This document shows positions 1-11,471 of a DNA stretch of 64,000 nucleotides, in pieces. Where the stretch lies: positions 1 to 64,000 of the forward strand of contig JABCPU010000359.1 of assembly GCA_016800925.1 (NCBI GenBank). Reading direction: 5' to 3'. The position numbers and the translations under genes were made by a program. This stretch comes from Suillus spraguei. Taxonomy: Eukaryota; Basidiomycota; Agaricomycetes; Boletales; Suillaceae. Every line of letters starts with the position of its first letter. Position 1 is the first letter of the stretch. Below the pieces are notes generated by a model that had not been told where the DNA came from, did no database searches, and saw only the letters and a program-made list of their open reading frames with translations.

Positions 1-22
1 TGCTCAACATAAATAATCCTAG

Positions 23-933
23 CATCTAATTGTCGATTTCGTTCGAATTTTGGAGGCATTCGTATTTAATGCGGGCAAGATGAGTGCAAATGTCTATTAT
101 TCCAACCTTGCTGCACCATTGGAACTCGCAAAAACTATACTTTACGTCACACAAACTGTTCTCGCTGATTGTGTCCTTGTGAGTTTCTCCGCTTGACAGG
201 TTGTTCTCTCATCTCAGTGATAGGGCAGTAGGTTTGGCGATGTTATGTACTTAACCACAGAAGCCTCTTTATCGCCGTTCCTGGTCTAATCGTGCTGTGT
301 ACAAATGCTGGTGAGCGTCTTGAAGTGTATTATCGCCTTCAATCTTATCCCGTGATGTTTCGCAGTGACTGGCTACATTATTGTTTGGTCCCTTTCCCAA
401 GCGAATAGTTCGTCCACCGTTTTCACCACTGCGCACTCATGGATCACAACATTCTTCACATTGACCATGATTACAAGCGTCACCTGCACTTGTACGTCTA
501 TTCCATATCTGGCTTGCGAGATCTGATGACAACCTGACAGCTTTGATTGCCTGGCGCATCTATCGCACTCGCCGTTTCATGTCAGACGGTTTTGCTATGT
601 ATTTACCCATTTTGATCGTCATTGTGGAAAGTGGCGCTATATATGCGACGGGCGTCCTTTCAATTCTTCTGGCATACCTATCCGGATCCAATGGTCAATA
701 TACCGTGCTTGACGCCGTCTCTCCTATTATGGTTAGTTTACTTGGCTTGTACACATGCTGTTTGCATAACGTTTTCAAAGGGAATTGTATTCTGCCTCAC
801 CATCCTGCAAGTACACTTCCAAGTGGGTGGCAAGCAAGTAGGTAGCAAGTCCCACATGTCACGGTCCCTTGAACCGAGGGGCGTCACAGGCTCTTCAGAG
901 AGCGAGGTGTACGCGATGTGGACCGGAGCATAA
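23..933 (+). CDS. Agaricomycete seven-helix membrane protein, 3' part of gene
   Basis: The 5' end lies outside the window. The first bases look like the end of an intron (branch-like CTCAAC, then AG at 21-22). Exons read 23-178, 232-310, 366-491, 541-731 and 781-933 with GT-AG introns of 49-55 bp, giving 234 residues in one frame. Hydrophobic stretches are visible around LFIAVPGLIVLCTNA, the AHSWITTFFTLTM region, FAMYLPILIVIVESGAIYA and GIVFCLTILQVHF. This order, with the VLDAVSPIMGIVFCL type end, is that of the large family of fungal 7TM proteins of unknown function (DUF6533/6534-like), likely in the plasma membrane. The hydrophilic tail after QVHF is short. I recognise the family by pattern, not by a defined activity. 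A decayed piece of the same gene lies near 43.7 kb on the other strand. Confidence 0.72.
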
Positions 934-1860
934 ACCGATGACTGTGCCCATCACAAAGACGGAGAACATTCATGCCAGCACAATGGGCGGAAAGGAATAT
1001 CAATCGTTGTCAGTGACACTCTTTGTATATTAGACCATCTTCTGCTTCCCTACAACCAGAGTTGCATAGTCGTTTCGTGTTTTATTTATGTTACGATGAA
1101 CAAAGTTTTGGTAGATTCAATATTCCATCCAGTGTGGCAAGATGTTTTCCCAACAAATCTAGAACTGGGCCTGCAGACCAACTAGCTTCTCATAGCTGTG
1201 TGCAGTCTAGAATCTTGTGACGTCAAGCTAATGAATGGAAGTGCGAGTTAGTCTCCCGTAGCCAGATTAACAGTACTTAGGGAGACAGGCAGGAACAGAA
1301 GGTAACGAGCTAGAAACAGTGGATTGGGACGGGTGTGTCGATGGTAAAGTATGAGGAGACTCGTAGATATGGGCGGCTCAATCAAAGACGGTGATAGCAA
1401 CAGAATAGAGGATTCGATTGCCCAGGTTGCATTGTACGACGAATACTGCATCCGAGCCAGATTTTGAACAGAAAGCCTCGCAAAGTTCATCTCTGCCTCC
1501 TAACCCTTGCTCCAAAAGATCTTGAGCTTCAGTAAGTTTCTCGTAATCAGAGAAGTCTCAAGTTGACATCAATCTCCCAGGCACAACGGACCGTGCTGCT
1601 TTCAAACATTACACCCTCGGCGGTAGAAGTGTTCCACGTCCTGAATCCCGATCACCACACGAACCTCTGAATGTGGTGCATCTAACCCACTTCTAGAATA
1701 CGGCAAAAACCTTGTTCACCTCGGATGTAATGGCAAGGACGGTCAGCAAAAGGTTAGCCGGGTCCTGCAGACATGCTTGGAACCTAGAGTCTGATTATGA
1801 CGCCGAATTCCACGGTCAAGGAACCGTGTTTAACGAGCTGGTCATGACCCAGACAGCAGT
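934..1860. other. No gene seen
   Basis: Between the membrane-protein gene and the kinase relic, only short unrelated open frames occur. I see no family resemblance, repeat or RNA gene in this stretch. Confidence 0.5.
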
Positions 1861-2153
1861 TCAAGTTGTGGGGCAAAAGGTCGCCGTCGCCAGCGGATCC
1901 ATAATAATGTAGGTGTGGTTGCCCTCCTTGACCACATTCAGATGCACTGAAGCGAGGCGATGTAGAGATATCTCACGTATAGGAAACAGACGCTGTAACG
2001 TGCAGTGGTTGATGTGGGAGCTTGTGAGACACTCGACGGCGTAGGAGGTGAGTAGGACATTACGGGTGTCAACGATGCAATAGACGACACCGTAACTACC
2101 AACGCCCAGCACTTCTACGAGCTCTATGGTATTGTCGTGGACAGTACCAAGAG
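1861..2153 (-). pseudogene. Protein kinase N-lobe relic (Ran1/Ksp1-like)
   Basis: The minus strand encodes about 95 residues that read like the start of a fungal serine/threonine kinase: a lead-in ending ELVEVLG, a glycine-rich loop GVGSYGVVY, the REISLHRLASVH segment and the hinge-like YIIMD. The usual beta-3 lysine of the AVKCL motif is glutamate here (YAVECL), so ATP binding should be lost. After YIIMD the frame ends within a few residues, and no HRD or DFG motif follows on either strand, so the catalytic lobe is missing. I infer a truncated, non-functional fragment. The Ran1/Ksp1 assignment rests on pattern recognition only. Confidence 0.6.
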
Positions 2154-2810
2154 CAGGGGGGTGTTTGCAGAAGAGGGTTGCTTGGACCTATCCTGGCCGA
2201 AGTCACTTCTGGGAGAGTGAGTTTATATTTCTAAATATTAAATGGAAGGGCCTGTAACGAGGGATATTACGGGAAGAGGTAAAAACCAAAAACATATACC
2301 CGCACTAGCCCAGGGGAGTACTTCGTTGATGAAACTTGAAATTTGAAAACCTTACGTTCAAGCCTAATAGATTGGCCTTGTCATGATGGCACGATGAAGA
2401 GAGACACAGATAGTCGAGGATGGTATCAAGTTCAGTGTGAAATCAGTGATCGGACAAGAACATACGGATGCGGCTGAATGAACTTCAGAGAAATGGGTGA
2501 AGGTTCCAGGCTGTTGTCAATAGTGGCAGAATACAGACGCTAGTCCGAATTCTATTGAGTGAGAAACTACTCCGCATAGATCACGGACTGCGACTTTTCT
2601 CTAGCTGAAAAAAATGGCACACCTCAGGTTGGAAGGGTCATCGTGCGAGTTTAGTGTCAATGACGTGGTGACATCATCGGCTGCCAGCACGGCAAGTGCT
2701 CCGGGATTCACATAGCCGGAGGTTTCAGGCTCACTCATTGATATTGAACTTTCACATTAGATAAATCTCACTAAGAGCATCAACCCTTCGACGCTGTTAC
2801 CTCTACCACC
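2154..2810. other. Intergenic, upstream of dehydratase gene
   Basis: No coding region is recognised. The stretch presumably holds the promoter of the gene starting at 2811. A CCACC directly before the ATG suits an efficient start site. Confidence 0.4.
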
Positions 2811-4214
2811 ATGAGCTACGACCTTGGGAAAGCTGTCGGTTTCAAGCCTAAAGATCAACCAGTGCGTCTCAGCGTTATATTGACAGTACATGTGCAAGTC
2901 TGTACTTACTTATATGTAGGTTTCGTGGACTCGTAAGGACATCATCACGTATGCTCTCGGGGTAGGCGCGAAACATGACGAGCTGTCTTTGGTATATGGT
3001 GAGGAAATGTGCATCCTCGTTCGCTTCATACACACTAACCCAACTTCGTAGAGCTTGGTAGTGTTGTTCTGACATGCTTATGTTCGACCATTAACGTTTC
3101 CTGTAGACAAGTCCTGGGGACCACTGCCGACATACCCTGTAGTGCTCGCACTCAAAGGTGTGGTCAATTAGACATCTGAGTAGTGAACTAAAGGCGTTGA
3201 TATCGATAGGCGATGACCAGGATGTCACCTTGTTCGCAGCCAGAACGGGCGGTGAGCCTCTTCCCGGTTTTCCAAGCTGAACTCCAACAGGGTGGTAAGT
3301 GGCTCGCAAATTGTGTTATTCAATCCGTGTTCACAAGTCTTTAGGTCCATGCAACTCAAAGCATCGAAATCCTGAAAGACCTTCCGGTGGCCAGTGGATC
3401 CGGCTGGAAGCTTTCTCGAAGAGTAGTTGGTGTACACGAGAACAGTACGTTTTTGAAATATACGAGCACCTCTCCTGGTTAACAATATTTGCAGAGTCTG
3501 GAATCATTATCGACAATGAATCTATATTGCTAGACTCTCATGGTGTTCCATATGCGAAGCTTTATGTGGGGCGCTCACCCAAGCAGAATTGCTACTATAC
3601 TGACACGAGTTAACAGAGTTCAGCCTTTTATCTTGGTTCAAAGGCCAACGGAGACAAGTTCTCTAAAGCTATTGCAGCCCCACCTCAGGCGAAACCTGTC
3701 CCTAAGGACCGAAAACCGGATTGGGTCGTCCGGGACAAGACAACACCAGAACAAGCCCTGATTTATAGGCTGAGCGGTGATTACAACCCTCTGCACATTG
3801 GTAGGCTCTTTGTACATGTAATGGATTTTTCTCAGACTGAGCTGTCTATCAGACCCGGAACTTGGCAAAGTGATGGGCTTTGGTGGTGTTATTTTGCATG
3901 GGTTGTCAAGTTATGGGTTCGCTGCAAGAGGGTTAATTCAGGTGATAGCCAACGGGGATTCTCGTGCCATGACCGTCTTTGGCGCAAGGTTCACGTCGCC
4001 TGTAAAACCTGGCGATGAGCTCGAGACGTCAGCATGGGAAGTTGGACTTGGTCCGAACGGCACCTCAGAAATTACGTTTATCACGAAGAATCTGACATCT
4101 GGCAAAGTGAGATACTTGTCATTCTATCCCTTGTCTTGTCCTGAACAGTTGGCGCAGCCTGCATTGGGCAATGGTGTTGCCTTCATCAAAAAGGCAGAAA
4201 AGAGCAAGTTGTAG
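2811..4214 (+). CDS. Peroxisomal MaoC-type enoyl-CoA hydratase (FOX2 dehydratase-like), copy 1, with a 1-bp frameshift
   Basis: Spliced exons (2811-2861, 2920-2998, 3052-3057, 3107-3157, 3210-3294, 3345-3444, 3495-3565, 3617-3800, 3853-4106, 4149-4214) give a double-hotdog dehydratase of the eukaryotic MFE-2 / MaoC type, which hydrates trans-2-enoyl-CoA in peroxisomal beta-oxidation. Diagnostic parts are the KPDWVVRDKT linker, the catalytic YRLSGDYNPLHIDP segment (Asp and His of hydratase 2), GGVILHGLSSYGFAAR and FTSPVKPGDELET. The protein ends KSKL, a plausible variant of a C-terminal peroxisomal signal. The third exon is only 6 nt. One base is missing near 3272-3274 (CC-AAG where CCN-AAG is expected), so the reading frame breaks after about 90 codons. 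That is either a real disabling mutation or a sequencing error. The 3' end faces the dioxygenase gene 170 bp away. Confidence 0.8.
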
Positions 4215-6790
4215 TCGAGAGTTGCTGTTTGACATGTTGGGGGTATGTATATATATTGACAATGATTTGTGCTTATGTAAACTCTTATCAATTCGTACAT
4301 GTAACTTTACAATCTTCGCGACTCATTTGCAACATCGCCGTTCCTATTGTTTTCTTGTTCAATTCTGCAGCAACCTAATGACCCCTAGAGAGAGCCATTC
4401 TCAAGCTTCGTCCTCAACACCCTTCCCCGATCTAAAGCGGTATCAGCTTCAAGATAACAAGCCTTGAGCCATCGATCCATCTCGCCATCTGCATCCACAC
4501 GGCCATCGCTAGTGAACGAAGTGCGTGCGTGCAAAACCCGTCGATTGTCGAACAGGACGGCATCACCTTCACGCAGGGTATAACGTAGAATGTTCATAGG
4601 GTCCTCAAGCATAGTGGCGTAGCGTCCCAGAGCATCGTAAAATGCGGGAGTTGAATCTAATAGTAGGGGAGCTTGGAAAGGCGGGGCATAATTAATGGAC
4701 TTTATTTCTGGCACGCTGGACGCAGAGGTCGGTGAGCCAGTGCCTATTGCTGCAGGCAACGAAGCGAGTTCGATGGTAGGGCGTTCATAATGAAGATGAT
4801 GTCCATCATTGATGTAATGGAATGGAACCGGTGTGGTAGCCAGAATATCAAAGTCCACTGGATGGGTCTTGTACAACGTCTCTGCAGCGTGGAGACCATC
4901 AACAAAACGCGAAGTACCGCCTATGACACGATTACGAAGGCAGTGGAGAATCTGATATCGAGGAGGGTGTTGGAAGTATCTGTCAGATAATTAGAGCCTT
5001 CTCGACACAGCGTACCGAAACCACACACAGAAGATCCATGTGCACACCTAAGTCAAGATTGGTATAAGCGATATTTTTGCTGTTACGGATGTTCTTGACA
5101 TCCCACAGTCTCCCATAGAAGGTTTCGCGCACTTCGCCGAACATACTAGCAAGTTTGCGGAGCTCGCATCCCTTGTTTGTGTTCTCGGTGTTCGGGACAC
5201 CTGTGAGGAAGAGCAGTCCATAGCGGGTAAGCTGAGTGATGGCAGCTAGTAGCTGGGAAGGCTTCTTTATGGCTTCGTAGGTCATGTAGAGGTCAGGTAC
5301 TTTGGATATGGTAGATGCATCCCAAGATATCGGCTGCACATCTTTGTGAAAAGATGACAGTCGTTGAGCAGATGAGTGGCGTTCCAAGAAAGAATGCTCG
5401 TAAAACGATTTGTGATCATCTGCCCATTCGACGTGTATGCCACTGTCCTTGAAAGTTACGCCATGAGGAATGGGACGAACATCAGCAGGAATGTCCGATG
5501 TCCTATGAAGTTTCTGAGATGTAGAAGGATGCACGCAAGCTGCACATTGGCAGGCGTCTCGCAGCCACCTATGAGGAAAAGAAGCGCCGAGAGCAGGAAC
5601 AATCAGCTGGGAATCTGTTGTCTGAACTCTGGCTTCGGTATATAGACGGCGGAAGGAAGGAATGATCTGTCTGGACAAGCCTGGAGTTAGCAATTGATGT
5701 GCACGCAGACCGCACTGGTATCCTAAGTTCATCTTTGTTAGAGTTTAAGACGTGAAACACTCTAGGGAAGTATAGTAAGAGACGGCAGGACAACGAGAGA
5801 CTAGATACCATACCTCGGGCCTCAGCACTGAGATATGAAGATAAGAGACGACGCGGTTTATATAGTGCGAACACACGTAATAAGAATCAGAAGGTTCAAT
5901 ATTCAATTGTGACCCCATGACCATGACCGAAACAGCCTGGACAGCCAAGAGGTAGGGGAAATCAAATATCTGGTATCAGCCTGGACAAACCACAAATCCA
6001 ACGCACCTCTCTAGAAGGCACGTACTGTCATCATTTATGCAAACAGCTGTAATTTAGTTTATACACGGGTAATTGGACGAGTCTGTCCTACAGCAGACTT
6101 GTTTTTTCCGTCGGTTCTTCCCGTTTCTGTGTCCTGGGCCTCGCCCTTCGCCCCTGCGGCATTTTCGCTGTGAAATTCGGCATGACAATCATGCCGCGTA
6201 CAGTTCTCATCGTAGCGGCGCGAGCACTAATCTCCGACTCAGCTGACCTATCCGAGAGCATCTACAACAGTAAACACGACCGGGCGTGGTCAGCAAGCCA
6301 GGATTGTAACCACAACACAGAACCTGGAAGCATTATAAAACGCGGCAGACACTTGGGGTAGTATAAGGGATCATAAAGCAGATAGTATGCTTGGGTAGCA
6401 TGGTCCATATCAGGGGTGGACGATTGGCAATATCCAGAACGCGTGCATGGACTCTCCTTTCGAAACACGATAAGTGTGCAACGCCTTGAGAAGGTAAGGA
6501 CGAGTACAAGAGTTACTCGGTGCAGTTTTGAGAAGACATCGTCAATAGAGGTTTAGAGGTTACAGAACCCGACTAGGGAGCCAACCTGGTCACAAATTAG
6601 CGAATGCTAAAAGCGAAACGCACACTTCTAATGGAAGATATCACAGCTAAATGACCGAGCAGCAGTAATAACAACAGAATAATTAGTGGCCACTGAGGAC
6701 GGCAGAAGGGACAGAACACAAGGTGCGAGGCGAAAGAAAACCACAACACCAGTGATCTGAGGCACGTGATGTACAGTACACAGCACAGTG
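3445..6790. repeat. Segmental duplication, block 1 (MaoC 3' half + TauD + upstream region)
   Basis: This block matches 28838-32157 almost base for base, including introns and intergenic DNA. The match starts inside a dehydratase intron (GAACAGTRCGTTT) and ends near ACAGTACACAGCACAG. A third, more diverged copy covers 35215-36759. Retained introns show that the copies arose at DNA level. Confidence 0.85.
4385..5732 (-). CDS. TauD/gamma-butyrobetaine dioxygenase-like, copy 1
   Basis: Two exons (5732-5029 and 4979-4385, intron 49 bp with minus-strand GT/AG) encode 432 residues with no break. Residues 1-130 contain the zinc-binding N-domain signature of gamma-butyrobetaine and trimethyllysine dioxygenases (RWLRDACQCAAC, Cys61, 63, 66; a later DDHKSFYEH histidine). 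The rest is the TauD jelly roll. Iron ligands are His231 and Asp233 (HMDLL) and His385 (RRVLHARTSF), with Arg387 placed to bind 2-oxoglutarate. The likely reaction is Fe(II)/2OG-dependent hydroxylation of gamma-butyrobetaine or trimethyllysine in carnitine synthesis, but the exact substrate cannot be told from sequence. The start is the methionine conserved in all three copies. An early basic stretch (LSRQIIPSFRRLY) could be a mitochondrial leader. It is convergent with the dehydratase gene. Confidence 0.85.
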
Positions 6791-6805
6791 TGCAGCGTTA
6801 TGGGG
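5733..6805. promoter_or_regulatory. Dioxygenase copy 1 upstream region
   Basis: No coding sequence is supported. The stretch is shared with block 2 (31115-32157), so it probably contains the promoter and 5' UTR of the dioxygenase. A TATATA-type sequence lies near 5857 upstream of the gene on the minus strand. Confidence 0.35.
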
Positions 6806-7005
6806 GCCCAAGGGCCCGGACGAAGCAAGTTGTTTAGATCCAAAGCCTTTGCCAAACAACCGCCTTTCGGACACATTATAAACTTTTGGTCCACTTCAAC
6901 CTAGTAACCACTTCCTGTCAAAGCACTGTGAAGTTGAATGCCGATAGATTTCCCTAAATTTGTCTCACCTCTAGTTATCCCACCAAGGCATTTCCTCCTA
7001 TTGTT
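6806..7005. repeat. Copy of GH5 gene upstream segment
   Basis: About 195 bp match 38088-38277 with few differences, starting at GGGCCCGGACGAAGCAAG and ending at the GGCATTYCCTCCTAT sequence. The original lies upstream of the GH5 gene at 38.5 kb. Here no GH5 coding sequence follows. Confidence 0.85.
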
Positions 7006-7400
7006 GGAAGCTTTTGTATGGCATTTTAATCCATTAAAATGGCCTAACAATGTATGCCAATTATAACCCATTATGATATAACAGTCAGCATTTTATTGAT
7101 TGTCACCCCACTTTAATGGTGTCCACCTACAGTCGTGGACAAGCAAACTCGAGAAGTTTGGTCTTTGATTTTTATACACTCCACAACTGCTTGAATCATA
7201 CATTTAATGCTACAGACATCATATTTAAGATATAATGAACTGATTTGCACAAGCCCATTTCTCTTGGGCGAGGTCTGACTTTTTGAGTGGTCAAAATTTG
7301 GCCAACCCCCAAACAAATCGGGAAAAATCCTGAAAAATGCAGAAAGTGTTCTTTAGGTTAGGGTAAGTTTGATCTGGTAGGCATAGTTCATAAAAGGTTA
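7006..7400. other. AT-rich intergenic with no recognised gene
   Basis: The stretch contains imperfect ATTAAAATGG/CCATTAAAAT and ATAACCCATTATGATATAA-like inverted motifs around 7028-7085. They may be ends of a small transposon, but I cannot pair them into complete termini. Confidence 0.3.
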
Positions 7401-8963
7401 GTGTACATAGAGAGAAAAAAATCTAGTGCTTGCTGTGTTTGAAGTCAGCTTTGAGTTGACTCACTCAAAATGAGCCATAGATGCCCACCCAAGCACAGAC
7501 AACAAAGGAATATCAAAAGGCTTCAAAATCAGCTTCACACAGCCAGCATCTCATCAACTTCTGAATCAAATGACTCAGAAGACTTACCCTCAAAAGGAAC
7601 AAGGTTTTCATATTTATGTTCTTGAGCCTGGGCCAGCCCTGCAAGTGTCAGTGATCATGGATCAGAAGAAAACTGGCAACCCCCTACAATCCTTGACAGT
7701 CTAAAATTTGTCACTAATCATGATGAATCAGATATGGAGTCAGATGAAGAGGATATCACTCACTTGGATGATCTGGATAACAGCAACTGCTGTTCATGGT
7801 TAATTGATTTTGCAGCATCCATGGATGCTGATCCACATGATGAGACATGGCTGCCTCCAAGGGAGACCAAGCACAGGGCCCAACAAACAAGCCATCCAAG
7901 TCATTGCAAGAAGGGCCCTGATGTTGGAAGCAAATCAATCCATACTCAATGACAGTATAAACAACTCCTTAAAAATCAAAAACCACTCACTTATCTTGGA
8001 TTCATGGTTCAGCCAAAATCATACCAGTCAACACATATCACATCTACTACTGAAGAATCTTCACCTTTGACATCTTGTTGTGACTCAGAACCCATTGTGG
8101 AGTCCAGTCAAGACAATGGACTTGATGCTAATATCATGTCTCCTGTGTCTCAGACCCCAGTGCTGGACTTACCACTCAACACTGGTCTTGCTCATAATGC
8201 AGAAGAGGCATGGGAAGAGGAGCTGGAGGAGTGAGAGCAGGCTGGGGTTGATATCAGAAGTTGGGATAAACTGAGTGAGCAAATCCAGAAGGATCTCACA
8301 AAGGGAGGGAAGACTTTACCCCTGTCTCAAGTGAACCAGCTATTGCTGATTTGAAACTTTGCAACACTTCACCTCAAAGGAACAGGCAAAATTGTAGCCA
8401 GCCTAGAGGTTGCATGTCAATGGCATGAAGGAGAAGGTGCATACTTTGCATGAAAAGTACAAGCTCTTGCACATCATTACCAAGTATTTGAACAACTTCC
8501 CATTGAGAAGCATGGTGGGAGAGAAAATGCACTAAGCCCTCTCAAAAATGAGAGGCTTCAACTGGCATGTCATCAGTGGCTAACATCTCAGTCCATTGGT
8601 GAAATTACTCCATGCAAATTCCAATATGCCCTTAATGACACTATTATCCCCTCATCAAACATCACTGATCTGCAACAACTCAGTGAATGAATGGCATGGC
8701 AATGGCTAATCAAATTGGGATGGCAACACACAGTATTAAAGAAGGGAGTGTACATGGATGACCATGAGTGCAAGGATGTAAAAAAATATCATCAGGAGGT
8801 GTTCTTACCTGCTATGGCTGTTTTTGAGTCTCATATGGCACATTATGAAGGCCCTGAGCTGCATTGGGTGGAACCAAACCTGGCAACTGGAGAAGTCAAG
8901 ATGATCACAGTTTGGCACGATAAGTCTTGCTTTCATGCAAATGATTACAAAACACATGCTTAG
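7400..8963 (+). pseudogene. Decayed DDE-type transposase relic
   Basis: Broken plus-strand frames resemble the DDE transposases abundant in Agaricomycetes. The acidic N-terminal part (SDEEDITHLDDLD), a region with HQWLTSQSIGEITP, then WLIKLGWQHTVLKKGVYMDD, YHQEVFLPAMAVF and VWHDKSCFHANDYKTH follow in family order. Intact relatives have KKGVYxDGHERxDV and a HDESxFxAND core. Here the catalytic-region glutamate is lysine (HDKS) and the frame ends immediately after. Several stops and shifts interrupt the rest. It is a dead copy without visible terminal repeats. Confidence 0.55.
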
Positions 8964-9184
8964 TGAGTTCATGCATTACCTCATAACTTGACAACACTTA
9001 AAAAATTAGTCTACTACCTGGTCAACAGATTTTGCAGAAGAAGGAAGAGGAAGGATTATCCATGTGTCTGGATTTATTGATGTGGTTGACAGTCAATTGG
9101 CACTGCATAATGAAAAGGGCAAAATTGTGGAGGAAGCACAAAAATCATCTATCCTGGTGCAAACAGTTCTGATCAGTTGTCATA

Positions 9185-9415
9185 TACCATACATTCAGGT
9201 CCGATCCATGGACATCCGGACACCCAATCCATACATCCTAGTCCGCCCATCCAATCCAGCTCACATATCCAATCCACCCATCCACTCCAATCCATATCCA
9301 TCCATATCTAATCCATATCCATATCCAACTCAGTCCATCCATCCGATCTGATCCACCCATCCGATCCATGTTCATATCTGATCCATTCTCATATCCGAAA
9401 ATATTCCTGCGCACC
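9185..9415. repeat. Low-complexity CCAATCCATATCC repeat
   Basis: Short imperfect units built from TCCATCCAAT and CCATATCCA run for about 230 bp. No phase is kept, and the open frame across them is an artefact of composition. Confidence 0.75.
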
Positions 9416-10440
9416 TGTGCATTACTCCTTTTAGGTTAATATCTGTGCCCGGCTTTTGGTTATCTTGACTTCCATCTTGATAAGATATTTCGTACAAGTC
9501 TTATTTCTGAGTTCATGGCCTTGTGTTCCGCAATGCCTCAGACATAGACTCGGACCATCCTTACTTGCCTTCCGACATACTACCTACAGTATATAAACTT
9601 GTAGTACAACTCCTGCAGACCTCAGTCTGATCATTGCTTTCCTACTTCTGTATATTCCTTTGACTTCTGTATCTTGTTACCATGTCTATATAAATCCATT
9701 TCCGTTCTTGCACTTGGGCTCCGGCCCTTGTAAGCTTCTGACTCAGACCTATGGGATCATTCCCTAGGCCGGAGCCTTGATCCTTTGTCCTATATCCTTT
9801 TTGGTGTTAAGACCGTACTCAAAGGGTGAAAGATCTGAAGGGCTTTGGCCTCAGTTCATGCACTGTGCCCCTTTCCCAAGTAATGCCCCTTATTTCAGAG
9901 GGTAGGTATACGTCCGAAGATCCAGGAGGAGTTGTGTGACGGATCTGGACGTCCAAAGGTATCGGATATGGTACATCCGAAGGTTGTCTGGAGCATAGAG
10001 ATGGAATGAGGATTAAGGCTAGCTTCGGAATGAGTTCCTAACTAGAAACTAACAGAGGTAGACTATCCGAAGATAGAGTTGGAGATATAGACTAAAGGAA
10101 TCAATCCCAAGTCATGGAAGATGACTAGAGCAGAAAGTAACTCAAGTCCAGAGGAAACAGAATGAGCAGAATCTAAGATGATATTCGAACTAAGGTTCTA
10201 CAGAGATCTACAAGTGGTTTATATACTGTAAGTATCTAGTATGGATAATCAACGAGTCTGGTGTGACAGACAAACTCAGGCTGGGGTTGAAAAGGTAGTT
10301 TTTGCATGGTGTCTCATACTGGGACTTTCCTTACCTTAGGTTCGCACTTTTGATGATTACATAAGCACCTCACCTTTCACTCTTTGCACCACCAAGGATT
10401 CTACTTAGTTCCAGTACTGTTAGCTCCTCACATATTACAG
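9416..10440. other. Non-coding, possible solo-LTR remnant
   Basis: No gene is seen. A TATATAAAC box (near 9590), a second TATAAATCC (near 9690) and the inverted CTCCGGCCC/GGCCGGAG pair resemble an LTR promoter region, but I could not define LTR ends or a target-site duplication. Confidence 0.3.
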
Positions 10441-10479
10441 TGAACTATCTCCGTATTATACGAGTGAACGGACGTGCAT

Positions 10480-10930
10480 AATATCCCATATGATACGGGC
10501 CAGCGGACCATGGGCCCATGGTAGAAATATCCTCGTTGATGATGGATGGGCCGGGAGGAATATTATATTATTCCCGATGACGGTGGGTGGGCCCATGCAA
10601 GGAATATGTAGAGTAGATGAGTGGGCCAATGTACATGAATATCCGGTAGACAGATGGGCCAAGGTAGTTGGATATCATGTAGATGGGTGTATGGGTGTAT
10701 CAAGGTAGATGTGTATCAAATAGACAGGTATGTGAAGGGTACTTGTTATCACATACATGGGTGGGCCCAGACACATATTAAATTAGACAGGTATTAGACA
10801 GGTGGGCCAAGAGTGTTATATAAATATTTACTAGATGGGTGGGCCAAGGGTGTTGTACAGTATATTATATTAGACGGGTGGGCCAAGGGTGGTATAAAAT
10901 ATAGATGGGTGGGCCCATGTGTATGATAAT
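10480..10930. repeat. GGTGGGCC minisatellite
   Basis: Degenerate repeats of roughly 40-60 bp share the core GATGGGTGGGCCAAGGGTG followed by an AT-rich stretch (TATAWATATTAGA-like). At least eight GGGCC cores are visible. Units differ in length and sequence, so the array is old. Confidence 0.7.
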
Positions 10931-11019
10931 TGTAGACATGACGGAGCTGAGGGAGTTGCATATCATCCAAATCAGAGGAGGTAATAAATCACAGTCACTG
11001 AGTTCCCGGAGCAGCAGGT

Positions 11020-11255
11020 GCTGTCTTGACATGGCCTTTTATGGTGCTTAGGTTGTCTTGTAGAATGTGGAAAGCGGGGTGCGAGGCTTGTGTTGCCCTA
11101 CAAGACACCCAGTTCCGACCCCCGAAAATCAGATGAAGCATACCAAGTTCCGAGTTCCGAGACCCAGGTCTCTGCTTGACATGGCCTTTTATGGTGCTTA
11201 TGTTGTCTTGTAGAATGTGGACACTGGGGTGCAAAAATTGGTTGCCCTATGAGAT
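11020..11255. repeat. Direct repeat pair
   Basis: CTTGACATGGCCTTTTATGG followed by TGCTTAKGTTGTCTTGTAGA appears twice (from about 11024 and 11165), with GTTCCGAGTTCCGA tracts between and after. These tracts resemble the GACTCGGGACTC repeats of the arrays at 12.9 and 16 kb. Confidence 0.7.
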
Positions 11256-11471
11256 GCCAAGTTCCGAACCTGTGTCTCGACAAATGAATATCTGATATCC
11301 AGCACACTTCCAATCATCTGGTATTTCATTGAGCAATGGATGATAATACAGCTTTGAAAGCCAACATCATCCAAGGTTCCCTTATCTGATCCTCGCTATC
11401 TCCACACCCTTTAACACCAAAGTCTGGATATCCAGCATTCAGCATCTGATTTCCCAATATCAACTTCCAAC

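Noticed and set aside
1700..1860. Continuation of the kinase relic (LVKHG-like stretch)
   Set aside because: The similarity to the kinase helix region is too short and broken to support.
3225..3485. Antisense frame over the dehydratase gene
   Set aside because: It lies on the opposite strand of supported exons and has no family resemblance.
9064..9351. 95-codon open frame rich in NPY/HISNP
   Set aside because: It runs through the CCAATCCATATCC simple repeat; composition explains the open frame.
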